10,668 bases of DNA from HRBIN24 sp035574155 (GCA_035574155.1 DATLZD010000063.1:1-10668); one strand, 5' to 3'; counted from the stretch's first letter, positions 1-6,227 are shown. Program-made: numbers and translations. The notes: generated from the letters alone by a model not told the origin.

Positions 1-956
1 TTGTAGGCGATGGCCCATCTGGGCTCGCGCCCCACCGCCCCCAGCCGGTCCCAGAGGTCCAGGTCGTTGGCCTTCACCACCAGGCCGTCGATCTCGTAGG
101 GGAGCTGGTAGCGCCCCTCCACCCACCGCTCCCACTGCTGCTGGACCTCCTCCAGGGTGCGGCAGAGGACGTTGTGGGGGTTGGTCCGGAATCCCAGCTC
201 CCGCAGCCACTCCAGGATCTCCCAGTGCTTGCGGGGATGGGGGCCATCGCACCAGCCCAACTGGTAGACGAAGATGTCCAGCTTGCGGGAGGCGGTGACC
301 CGGGGGTCCTTCTGGCGGACGGAGCCGGCCGCGGCGTTGCGGGGGTTCATGAACAGCTTCTGGCCGCGGGCGGCCAGCTCCTCGTTCAGCCTCTCAAAGG
401 CGTCCTTGGGCATGTAGACCTCGCCCCGTACCTCGAAGCGGGGAGGCACGTCGTTGCCGCGCAGGAAGAGGGGGATGCTGCGGATTGTCTTCAGGTTCTC
501 GGTGACGTTCTCCCCCCGCAGGCCGTCGCCGCGGGTGGCCCCCTGCACGAAGCGGCCGTTCTCGTAGACCAGGGCTACCGAGAGGCCGTCTATCTTGTGC
601 TCCACCACCATGTCAAAGCCCTCCACCTCCCCTAGGGAGCAGGCACGCCGGTACCAGGCCCGCAGCTCCTCGAAGTTGAAGGCGTTGGCCAGGGAGAGGA
701 GGGGCACCCGGTGCTCCACCACCCCGAAGGCCTCCACCGGCTGGCCGGGCACCCGCTGGGTGGGGGAGTCGGGGGTCACCAGCTCGGGGTAATGCTCCTC
801 GATGGCCCGCAGCCGACGCATCAGCTCGTCGTATTCGGCGTCGCTGATCTCGGGCTGGTTGAGGACGTAGTAGAGGTAGTCGTGGCGGTTGATCTCGGAG
901 CGCAGCTCCTCCGCCGCCAGCCGTGCCTGGAAGACGTTGTCGTAGCCGCAGCCCAT
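1..956 (-). CDS. ligA: NAD-dependent DNA ligase LigA, N-terminal part (cut by left window edge)
   Basis: LigA seals nicks between Okazaki fragments and in repair, using NAD+ to form a ligase-AMP intermediate. 318 complete codons are visible without a stop. The first ~65 residues are the NAD-binding Ia domain, with a DYLYYVLNQPEISDAEYD-type motif at about 26-43. The adenylation domain follows: catalytic lysine K121 in KIDG (121-124), TRGDG (141-145), EVRGEV (175-180), NPRNAAAG (204-211), DGLVVK (290-295), and WAIAYK, where the window ends. LigA is usually about 670 residues, so the OB-fold, zinc finger, helix-hairpin-helix and BRCT parts should lie to the left. The ATG at 956 has GGAGG four bases upstream; an in-frame TTG at 977 is a weaker alternative. 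It is divergent from hisH. All motifs seen are intact and no frameshift is visible. Confidence 0.96.
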   Translation of the reverse strand, partial: MGCGYDNVFQARLAAEELRSEINRHDYLYYVLNQPEISDAEYDELMRRLRAIEEHYPELVTPDSPTQRVPGQPVEAFGVVEHRVPLLSLANAFNFEELRAWYRRACSLGEVEGFDMVVEHKIDGLSVALVYENGRFVQGATRGDGLRGENVTENLKTIRSIPLFLRGNDVPPRFEVRGEVYMPKDAFERLNEELAARGQKLFMNPRNAAAGSVRQKDPRVTASRKLDIFVYQLGWCDGPHPRKHWEILEWLRELGFRTNPHNVLCRTLEEVQQQWERWVEGRYQLPYEIDGLVVKANDLDLWDRLGAVGREPRWAIAY

Positions 957-966
957 GTCCCCTCCC

Positions 967-996
967 AGTTTAGCCAAGTAGGCGCAGGCGCCTCAA
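967..996 (-). promoter_or_regulatory. Possible ligA promoter
   Basis: On the minus strand a TTGAGG (-35, positions 996-991) and TAAACT (-10, positions 972-967) are separated by 18 bases. The predicted transcription start falls near 960, only about four bases before the ATG at 956. That would leave the GGAGG ribosome site outside the transcript, so either the mRNA is nearly leaderless or the true promoter lies further upstream. Both boxes are imperfect. Confidence 0.3.
980..993. repeat. 14-bp perfect palindrome in the ligA/hisH divergent spacer
   Basis: AGGCGC-AG-GCGCCT: two 6-bp arms around a 2-base centre. It lies inside the spacer of the candidate ligA promoter and touches its -35 box. It could be an operator for a dimeric repressor. 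In GC-rich DNA a short palindrome of this kind can also arise by chance. Confidence 0.35.
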
Positions 997-1041
997 CATT
1001 TGACCTGACACCTTATGGGCGGGCCGCAACTAGGGGGCCGG

Positions 1042-1050
1042 TGCTAGAAT
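1042..1050 (+). promoter_or_regulatory. Extended -10 element of hisH promoter
   Basis: TGCTAGAAT is a TGn extended -10 with a 5/6 match to TATAAT. No good -35 lies 16-18 bases upstream (GGCCGC at 17). The element overlaps the ATG at 1049 and predicts transcription to start at about 1057, immediately before an in-frame GTG at 1058. Two other promoters in the window share the TGn extended -10 form. Confidence 0.45.
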
Positions 1051-1057
1051 GGCCTGT

Positions 1058-1681
1058 GTGAGGGTGGTCATCATCGACTACGGCGCCGGCAACCTGCGCT
1101 CGGTGGCGCGGGCGGTGGCCTGGGCGGGAGGGGAGCCGGTCGTCTCCTCCCGGCCCCAGGATGTCCTCTCCGCCCCAGCGGTGGTGATGCCGGGCGTAGG
1201 TGCTGCCGCCGATACCATGCGCAACCTGCAGGAGCGGGGACTGGTGGAGGCGGTGCGGGAATACATCGCCCAGGGGCGGCCGTTCCTGGGCGTTTGCATG
1301 GGGCAGCAGGTCCTGTTCGACTACTCGCTGGAGGGCGGCTACCACCCCTGCCTGGGGGTGCTGGCGGGGCGGGTCGTCCGCCTGCCCGATGGCCTCAAGG
1401 TGCCCCACATGGGCTGGAACAGGGTGCGCATCGTGCGTCCCCACCCCTTCCTGGAAGGCATCGAGGACGGGGAGTACTTCTACTTCGTCCACAGCTACTA
1501 TCCGGAGCCGTCGGACCCGGGGGTGGTGATAGCGGTGACCGAATACGGGGTGGAGTTCCCGGCGGCGGTGGCTCGAGGCGCCCTTGTGGCCACCCAGTTC
1601 CACCCCGAGAAGAGCGGGCGGGCGGGCCTGCTCCTCTACCGCAACTTCCTGCGCCTGGCCCGCACCGGAGGGGAGCGTTAG
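1058..1681 (+). CDS. hisH: Imidazole glycerol phosphate synthase, glutaminase subunit HisH
   Basis: HisH hydrolyses glutamine and channels ammonia to HisF, making imidazole glycerol phosphate and AICAR in histidine synthesis. It is a class I glutamine amidotransferase of normal size (207 residues from the GTG at 1058). Visible motifs, numbered from this start: IIDYGAGNLRS near the N-terminus, the oxyanion-loop MPGVG (44-48), nucleophile elbow GVCMGQQ with Cys80, VPHMGWN (115-121), FVHSYY (143-148) and FHPEKS with His182 and Glu184. The triad Cys-His-Glu is intact. The elbow differs slightly from the usual GICLGMQ. Start choice: an in-frame ATG at 1049 adds three residues, but it lies inside an extended -10 box, and starting at GTG gives MRVVIIDYGAGN, the usual family N-terminus. 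No Shine-Dalgarno is seen for either. No other his gene is in view. Confidence 0.95.
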   Translation: MRVVIIDYGAGNLRSVARAVAWAGGEPVVSSRPQDVLSAPAVVMPGVGAAADTMRNLQERGLVEAVREYIAQGRPFLGVCMGQQVLFDYSLEGGYHPCLGVLAGRVVRLPDGLKVPHMGWNRVRIVRPHPFLEGIEDGEYFYFVHSYYPEPSDPGVVIAVTEYGVEFPAAVARGALVATQFHPEKSGRAGLLLYRNFLRLARTGGER

Positions 1682-1690
1682 CCACCGCCC

Positions 1691-1719
1691 TTGTGGGCCG
1701 ACAGAGCAGGTGTTATAAT
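1691..1719 (+). promoter_or_regulatory. Promoter of the rpsF operon
   Basis: TTGTGG (1691-1696), a 17-base spacer, then TATAAT (1714-1719), a perfect -10 preceded by TG at 1711-1712 (extended -10). It resembles a strong housekeeping sigma-70-type promoter. It starts 10 bases after the hisH stop codon, and transcription should begin near 1726. This gives a leader of about 49 bases before rpsF. Confidence 0.8.
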
Positions 1720-1726
1720 CGGCGGC

Positions 1727-1761
1727 GATAGGACAGGACGCCTGTCCAGCAACTATCTTTT
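1727..1761 (+). promoter_or_regulatory. Structured rpsF leader: asymmetric hairpin with U-tract, candidate S6:S18 or attenuator element
   Basis: The RNA starting near 1726 can pair GAUAG (1727-1731) with CUAUC (1753-1757). Inside it, GACAGG (1732-1737) pairs with CCUGUC (1741-1746) around an ACG loop. Six unpaired bases (1747-1752, CAGCAA) bulge only on the 3' side, and UUUU (1758-1761) follows. It is known that the S6:S18 complex binds a bulged hairpin in rpsF leaders of many bacteria and represses its own operon. This element has the right place and a similar shape, but I do not see the conserved CCG of the described motif. An intrinsic attenuator is the alternative reading. Confidence 0.45.
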
Positions 1762-1774
1762 CCCCAGGGTGGAC

Positions 1775-2074
1775 ATGCGCAGCTACGAGTTGATGATGGT
1801 CATCAGCCCCGAGCTGGCCGAGGAGGAGGTCTCGGCCACGGTGGAGCGGGTCCAGCGCTTCATCAGCGAGCGGGGAGGCGAGGTGACGAAGCTGGATCAC
1901 TGGGGACGGCGCCGCCTGGCCTACCCCATCAAGCGCTTCACCGAGGGGCACTATGTCCTGGCCCAGTTCCGCCTGGACGGCTCAGCCGTGCGAGAGCTCA
2001 ACCGCAGCCTGGAAGTGAGCGAGCCCGTCCTTCGCCACCTGGTGGTGCGCACCGACGAGGACGAGGAGGAGTAG
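1775..2074 (+). CDS. rpsF: 30S ribosomal protein S6 (bS6)
   Basis: bS6 binds bS18 and sits on the platform of the small ribosomal subunit near 16S helices 22-23. The 99-residue length is typical. Diagnostic segments are MRSYELMMVISPEL at the N-terminus, the DHWGRRRLAYPI block (about 42-53) and HYVLAQF, ending in VVRTDEDEEE. The acidic tail resembles the glutamate tail of other S6 proteins. The ATG at 1775 is chosen because the family begins with M-x-x-YE and translation from further upstream would start within the promoter. The ribosome site is weak (AGGGTGG at 1766-1772, only two bases from the ATG). It is the first gene of a tight run with ssb and rpsR, which is the conserved order in bacteria. 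The structured leader may give S6:S18 feedback control. Confidence 0.97.
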   Translation: MRSYELMMVISPELAEEEVSATVERVQRFISERGGEVTKLDHWGRRRLAYPIKRFTEGHYVLAQFRLDGSAVRELNRSLEVSEPVLRHLVVRTDEDEEE

Positions 2075-2078
2075 GAGG
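2073..2078 (+). promoter_or_regulatory. Ribosome binding site for ssb (decides a GTG start)
   Basis: AGGAGG, nine bases before the GTG at 2088 and overlapping the rpsF stop codon. It supports GTG as the ssb start and suggests translational coupling with rpsF. Confidence 0.7.
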
Positions 2079-2087
2079 CCTCAGCTA

Positions 2088-2495
2088 GTGGCTGGCCTCA
2101 ATAAGATACTGGTCATCGGCAATGCCGGCACCGACCCCGAGATGCGTTATACCGCCGCCGGCAACGCCATGACCACCTTTCGCATAGCCACCAACCACGT
2201 CTACACGACCCCCGAGGGCGACCGCCGTGAGGAGACGGAGTGGTTCTCGGTGGTCACCTGGGGGCGGCTGGCCGAGCAGTGCAACCTCTACCTGCAGAAG
2301 GGACGTCGTGTCTATGTGGAGGGGCGCCTGCGCAGCCGTAGCTGGGAGGGGAACGACGGACAGCGTCGCTTCCGTAACGAGATCCTGGCCGAGCGGGTCA
2401 TCTTCCTGGACCGCCCGGGCGCCGCGCCCCTGTTGGAGGGTGGCGAGGAGGCCGCCGGGGCCGAGGAAGAGCTGCCCTTCGAGCCCGAAGAGTGA
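2088..2495 (+). CDS. ssb: Single-stranded DNA-binding protein SSB
   Basis: SSB coats single-stranded DNA during replication, repair and recombination and recruits partner proteins through an acidic tail. At 135 residues it is a compact one-OB-fold SSB. The OB-fold covers about 1-108: LNKILVIGNAGTDPEMRY at the start, FRIATN, EWFSVVTWGRLAEQC (51-65) and KGRRVYVEGRLRSRSW (71-86). The conserved aromatic Trp52, Trp58 and Trp86 are present. The linker is very short (about 15 residues). The tail reads EEELPFEPEE, so the Pro-Phe of the usual C-terminal tip (family form DDxPF at the very end) is followed by four further residues. GTG start supported by AGGAGG. The gap to rpsF is 13 bases. Confidence 0.96.
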   Translation: MAGLNKILVIGNAGTDPEMRYTAAGNAMTTFRIATNHVYTTPEGDRREETEWFSVVTWGRLAEQCNLYLQKGRRVYVEGRLRSRSWEGNDGQRRFRNEILAERVIFLDRPGAAPLLEGGEEAAGAEEELPFEPEE

Positions 2496-2523
2496 CGCCC
2501 ACGCTTAGGAGGGAAGCCAAGGG

Positions 2524-2853
2524 ATGGTCGAGGAGCCAGAGAAGGCCCCGGAGCAGCCGGCGGAGGCGGCCGAAGCGCCCCGGCCCAAGAAGCGTCGTTA
2601 TGGCCGCCGCCGCAAGGTCTGCCCCATCTGCGCCGAGCAGATAAAGCACATCGACTACAAGAACACGGCCTTCCTGCGGCGCTTCCTCACTGACCGCGGG
2701 CGCATCGAGTCGCGGCGCAAGCTCAACACCTGCGCCAAGCACCAGCGGGCCCTGGCCCGGGCCATCAAGCGTGCCCGCCACGTGGCCCTGTTGCCCTTCA
2801 CCGCCGAGCACATCCGCAAGCTGGGCTGGCCGGCACCCACGCCCGTCTCCTAG
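2524..2853 (+). CDS. rpsR: 30S ribosomal protein S18 (bS18), zinc-binding type
   Basis: bS18 pairs with bS6 on the platform of the 30S subunit. The 109-residue product is longer than many S18 proteins (about 75-90) because of a 22-residue Glu/Pro/Ala-rich N-terminal extension. The core follows: RRYGRRRKVCPICAEQI, IDYKNTAFLRRFLTDRGRI, RRKLNTCAKHQRALARAIKRAR and the C-terminal ALLPF. Cys33, Cys36, Cys70 and His73 form the CxxC...CxxH pattern of the zinc-containing S18 type. A strong AGGAGGG (2507-2513) lies upstream of the ATG. It follows ssb by 28 bases. In many bacteria rplI comes next; here a foldase-like gene does. Confidence 0.97.
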   Translation: MVEEPEKAPEQPAEAAEAPRPKKRRYGRRRKVCPICAEQIKHIDYKNTAFLRRFLTDRGRIESRRKLNTCAKHQRALARAIKRARHVALLPFTAEHIRKLGWPAPTPVS

Positions 2854-2860
2854 GCGTGGG
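2836..2860 (+). other. Hairpin across the rpsR stop codon
   Basis: CCCACGCC (2836-2843) and GGCGTGGG (2853-2860) form a perfect 8-bp stem with a 9-base loop containing most of the TAG stop. No T-run follows, so it is not a standard intrinsic terminator. It could lower read-through to the genes downstream or protect the upstream mRNA end. Function is uncertain. Confidence 0.3.
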
Positions 2861-2889
2861 GCGACCGGGTCCGCCCCTTCCGCCCAGCC

Positions 2890-3924
2890 ATGCCCAAGCA
2901 GAGGCGGCCTAGCAGAGTGCCCACCCCGCCTTGGGACGCCTCCCTGCGGAGGTCGGGGGAGACCTCATGGCGGCTGCTGGCTACCTTAGGGGTGGTGGCG
3001 CTCCTGGCGGCCGGGGCCGCGCTGGCATCCTTCGCCCTGGCCCGCGGCATCTGGGAGCAGCAGAACCGCCCCAACAGCGCAGCCCTGCGGGTAGCCGAGA
3101 ACACCTACAGCCTGCGCTACTTCGCCCAGAGGCTGCGCCTTCACCTGCAGGAAGTGGGCGGTGCCAACAGCGACCTGGGGCAGCCGGCCAACGCCCTCTC
3201 GGCGGTGGCCCAGCGGATCGTCCAGGAGGAGCTTCTCCACCGCTTCGGTTCCGAGCTGGGCCTGACCCTGGAGCCCCAGGAGGTGGACGAGGCCCTGCGC
3301 CAGCGGGTGGGAGCCCAGCCACCGGCCGAGGGCCAGGAGGACCCCTTCCCCAACCTCTACCAGCAGGAGCTGCAGCGCACCGGCCTCACCGACCAGCAGT
3401 ACCGCAGCATGGTGGAGGGGGACCTGCTGCTGGACAAGGCCCTGGACCACTTCCAGGCCCAGGTGCCGGCCCAGGCCGAGGCCGTCCGTTACCGTCAGAT
3501 AGTGGTGCGCAGCGTGGCCCAGGCCGACCAGATCATTGCCCGTGTCCAGGGCGGCGAGGACTTCGCCGCCGTGGCCAGGGCCGAGTCCCTGGACAGCACC
3601 ACCCGCCAGAACGGTGGGGAGGTGGGCTGGATGCCCCGGGGCGCCCTGCCGGCCGGGGCCGAGACCGTCCTCTTCGGCCTCCAGCCAGGGCAGATGGCCA
3701 GGTACCAGGACCCCGAGTCGGCCCTGGTATACGTCTACCAAGTGCTGGAGCGGGACCCCCAGCACACCCTCAACGACACCCAGAAGCTGGTCCTGGCCCG
3801 CCGTGCCCTGGACGACTGGCTGGCCCAGAAGCGGCTCCAGGTCGAGATCCGCAACTACGTCGACCCCCTCACCGGGGACACCCGTAAACTGAACTGGCTG
3901 CTGAAGGAAGTCTACGGCGTCTGA
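2890..3924 (+). CDS. Membrane-anchored SurA/PrsA-like foldase with degenerate PPIC (parvulin) domain
   Basis: Likely an extracytoplasmic chaperone for folding secreted proteins. The N-terminus is basic (residues 1-27), then a single hydrophobic segment at about 28-51 (LLATLGVVALLAAGAALASF) anchors it, with no lipobox cysteine. A SurA_N-like helical region spans about 66-190 (RVAENTYSLRYFAQRL; RIVQEELLHRFGSELGL). The PPIC-like domain spans about 199-289, with GGEDFAAVARAESLDSTT (221-238), NGGEVGWMPRG (241-251) and LFGLQPGQ. The two histidines typical of active parvulins are not seen: RHILV is RQIVV (Gln203) and the C-terminal YHII is YVYQV. Isomerase activity is therefore doubtful. No clear Shine-Dalgarno precedes the ATG. 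It lies 36 bases after rpsR and 10 before hom, so co-transcription is likely. Confidence 0.85.
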   Translation: MPKQRRPSRVPTPPWDASLRRSGETSWRLLATLGVVALLAAGAALASFALARGIWEQQNRPNSAALRVAENTYSLRYFAQRLRLHLQEVGGANSDLGQPANALSAVAQRIVQEELLHRFGSELGLTLEPQEVDEALRQRVGAQPPAEGQEDPFPNLYQQELQRTGLTDQQYRSMVEGDLLLDKALDHFQAQVPAQAEAVRYRQIVVRSVAQADQIIARVQGGEDFAAVARAESLDSTTRQNGGEVGWMPRGALPAGAETVLFGLQPGQMARYQDPESALVYVYQVLERDPQHTLNDTQKLVLARRALDDWLAQKRLQVEIRNYVDPLTGDTRKLNWLLKEVYGV

Positions 3925-3927
3925 GGT
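3923..3927 (+). promoter_or_regulatory. Ribosome binding site deciding the hom start
   Basis: GAGGT overlaps the TGA of the preceding foldase gene and lies seven bases before the ATG at 3935. An in-frame GTG at 3926 would lie inside this site, so the ATG is preferred. Confidence 0.5.
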
Positions 3928-3934
3928 GCCGCCG

Positions 3935-5236
3935 ATGGCCGAGCCGGTCAACGTGGCCCTCCTGGGCCTGGGGGTGGTGGGCAGCGGGGTGGCCCGCGCC
4001 CTGCTGGAGAAGGGGGATATCTACGCCCGCCGCCTGGGCCGTCCCCTCCAGCTGCGCCGCGTCCTGGTGCGGGACCCCCAGCGGCCGCGCCCGGCCCCCG
4101 TAGACCCTTCCCTCCTGACCGACGATGCCGCTCTGGTGCTGGAGGACGAGCAGGTGCACATCGTGGTGGAGGTGATGGGGGGCGAGAGGCCTGCCCTGGA
4201 CTACATCCGCCGCGCCTTGGAACGAGGGCGCTACGTGGTCACCGCCAACAAGGAGGTGATGGCCAAGCACGGCCCCGAGCTGCTGGCCCAGGCCCACCGC
4301 CGCGGGGTCGACGTCCTCTACGAGGCCAGCGTGGGGGCTGGCATCCCCATCATCTCCCCCCTCAAGCGCGACCTTTCGGCCAACGAGATACGGGGCCTGC
4401 GGGCCATCATCAACGGCACCACCAACTACATCCTCACCCGTATGGAGCGGGAGGGGGTGGACTTTGCCACCGCCTTGGCCCAGGCCCAAGAGCTGGGCTA
4501 CGCCGAGCCGGACCCCACTAACGACGTGGAGGGGCACGACGCTGTCTACAAGCTGGCCATCCTGGCCAGCCTGGCCTTTCACACCCATGTGCCGCCCGAG
4601 GCCATCTATCGCGAGGGCATCGCCCGGCTGCAGGCGCGGGACTTCCGCTATGCCCGCGAGCTGGGCTACTGCATCAAGCTGCTGGCCATCGCCCGCCGCA
4701 GCGTCGACGACGGCCACGAGGCGGTAGAGGCGCGGGTCCACCCCGTGCTGCTGCCCCAGGAGGAGCTGCTGGCCAAGGTGGACGGGGTCCTCAACGCCAT
4801 CGAGGTGGAGGGCGACCTGCTGGGGCGGGTCGTCTTCCAGGGGCCAGGGGCCGGCGCGGCACCCACCGCCAGCGCCGTCATCGCCGACATCCTCGATGCT
4901 GCCCAGGCTCTCACCCACGGGCGCCCGCCGACCCCCTGGCGGGGTGCCCAGAGCCTGCCCCTGCGCGCCATGGCGGAGCTGCGCTGCCGCTACTATATCC
5001 GTATGGAGGTGGCCGACCGACCGGGCGTGCTGGCCCAGATCGCCCGCTGCTTCGGCGACCACCAGGTCAGCATCGCCTCCGTCATACAGAAGGAGACCAA
5101 CGAAGCTGCCCAGACGGCCGAGATCGTCATCATGACCCACGGCGCCCGCGAGGCCGACGTCCGCGCCACCATGGCCGACCTGGAGCGGCTGGAGGTGGTG
5201 TGTCAGGTGGGCAATTTCCTGCGGGTGGAGGGGTGA
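3935..5236 (+). CDS. hom: Homoserine dehydrogenase (with ACT domain)
   Basis: Reduces aspartate semialdehyde to homoserine with NAD(P)H, the branch step to threonine and methionine. At 433 residues it is the usual monofunctional long form. The Rossmann fold opens with VALLGLGVVGSG (G11, G13, G16), and TANKEVMAKHG at 103-113 is the family nucleotide/substrate segment. The catalytic domain has INGTTNYIL (159-167) and GYAEPDPTNDVEGHDAVYKLAIL (188-210). Glu191, Asp202 and Lys206 keep the same spacing (11 and 4) as the catalytic Glu, Asp and Lys of yeast homoserine dehydrogenase. A C-terminal ACT domain (about 353-430, YYIRMEVADRPGVLAQIA) usually gives feedback inhibition by threonine. The downstream coiled-coil gene starts at the base after its stop codon, and thrC follows. 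Confidence 0.97.
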   Translation: MAEPVNVALLGLGVVGSGVARALLEKGDIYARRLGRPLQLRRVLVRDPQRPRPAPVDPSLLTDDAALVLEDEQVHIVVEVMGGERPALDYIRRALERGRYVVTANKEVMAKHGPELLAQAHRRGVDVLYEASVGAGIPIISPLKRDLSANEIRGLRAIINGTTNYILTRMEREGVDFATALAQAQELGYAEPDPTNDVEGHDAVYKLAILASLAFHTHVPPEAIYREGIARLQARDFRYARELGYCIKLLAIARRSVDDGHEAVEARVHPVLLPQEELLAKVDGVLNAIEVEGDLLGRVVFQGPGAGAAPTASAVIADILDAAQALTHGRPPTPWRGAQSLPLRAMAELRCRYYIRMEVADRPGVLAQIARCFGDHQVSIASVIQKETNEAAQTAEIVIMTHGAREADVRATMADLERLEVVCQVGNFLRVEG

Positions 5237-6217
5237 ATGGGCGAGGAGAGGGCCCAGCCCGACGGCCAGCCGGCCTTCCTCCTGGGCCAGCTCCAGCAAA
5301 TGGAGCGCGTCCTGCGGCGGACCCAGGAGGAGACGCGGCAGGTGGCTGCCTCCCTCCAGCAGGCCCGGGACGTGCTGGACGGACTGCAACGGCTGGCCCA
5401 CGCCCTCCCTGCCCTGCAGGAGGAGGTGCGCCTCTTGCAGGCACGGCTGGCCCAGATGGAGCGTCGCCACGACCAGGCCCTAACCTTGGCCAACGATGCC
5501 CTCCGCCAGCGGCGGGCCGACCTGGAGCAGTTCCATCAGGCTGGCACCGCCCTGGCCCAGCAGGTGGAGGCGTTAGAGGCCAGGACGGCCGCCCTGGAGG
5601 AGCAGGTCCGTTCCCAGGACGGCGTCCTGCGCAGGCTCGAAGAGGCCCTGGCCCTCCTCCAGCGGGAGGCCGAGGGGTCCGGCAGCCGCCTGCTGGAAGG
5701 CCTGGCCCGCATCCACCAGCAGGTGGACCGCCTCCTCTCGGTGGAGGAGTCGGTGGCCAAGGCCACCGCCGACCTCTCCCTCCTGCAGGAGCGACAGGAG
5801 TCCCTTCTGGGCCGCTTCCAGGTCCAGCAGCAGGCCCTGCAACAGCTCTCGGAACAGGTCCAGCGGCTGGAGCTGGGGCTGGGGCAGGCCGAGGGTGGAC
5901 GAGAGGAGTGGCGCCAGCTCCGGTCACTGGCCGACCGCCTGGCCCAGCAGGTGGCGGCCCTGGAGGGGGACCTGGAGCGCCAGCAGGCCCAGCGGGAGGA
6001 GCAGCACCGCCATCTGGAGCTGCTGGCCCAGCGGGTCCAGGAGCATGCCCAGAGCCTCCTAATGCTGCAGCAGCAGATGGAGGACCACCGGCAGCGGACG
6101 CGGGCCACCATGAAGCAGGTGCTGCAGCTGCTGGAGCGGCAGCGGCGGCGTCTGCAGGACGTCATCCGCCAGGAGATACAGGAGATCCGCGGTGGCATGG
6201 AACAGGCGGAGCAGTAA
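5237..6217 (+). CDS. Coiled-coil protein of unknown function between hom and thrC
   Basis: I do not recognise this family. The 326-residue product is nearly all predicted alpha-helix with heptad-like spacing of Leu/Val, and is rich in Gln, Glu, Arg and Leu. It has no cysteine, no signal peptide and no membrane segment. Helical stretches run about 12-146, 150-216 and 222-326, with breaks at GSGS (147-150) and around 217-221 (QAEGG). The last segment (about 288-318) is basic, with RQRRRLQDVIRQEI. It could be a cytoplasmic scaffold or filament-forming protein; SMC-like or phage-tail homology cannot be judged by eye. The start is firm: GGAGG at 5227-5231 lies five bases before the ATG, which directly follows the hom TGA. 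The reading frame has normal GC-rich codon use and is clearly coding. Confidence 0.8.
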   Translation: MGEERAQPDGQPAFLLGQLQQMERVLRRTQEETRQVAASLQQARDVLDGLQRLAHALPALQEEVRLLQARLAQMERRHDQALTLANDALRQRRADLEQFHQAGTALAQQVEALEARTAALEEQVRSQDGVLRRLEEALALLQREAEGSGSRLLEGLARIHQQVDRLLSVEESVAKATADLSLLQERQESLLGRFQVQQQALQQLSEQVQRLELGLGQAEGGREEWRQLRSLADRLAQQVAALEGDLERQQAQREEQHRHLELLAQRVQEHAQSLLMLQQQMEDHRQRTRATMKQVLQLLERQRRRLQDVIRQEIQEIRGGMEQAEQ

Positions 6218-6227
6218 GGGCAGGGGC

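Noticed and set aside
174..1061. Plus-strand open frames opposite ligA
   Set aside because: Shadows of the minus-strand LigA frame, which carries all the adenylation motifs.
1691..1774. Longer N-terminus for rpsF from a TTG at 1691
   Set aside because: It would start inside the -35 box and add 28 residues not found in S6; the promoter and leader occupy this stretch.
3926..3934. GTG at 3926 as hom start
   Set aside because: It lies within the likely ribosome binding site GAGGT and adds only Met-Pro-Pro before the ATG.
3869..5470. 533-codon open frame on the minus strand opposite hom and the coiled-coil gene
   Set aside because: High GC removes stops from the antisense frames. The translation is low-complexity His/Gly/Leu/Gln with no domain, while the plus strand encodes an unmistakable homoserine dehydrogenase.
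6192..6227. Upstream GTG start for thrC
   Set aside because: It overlaps the previous gene by 26 bases and adds a basic stretch not typical of the family; GTG at 6228 has AAGGG at good spacing. Not fully excluded.
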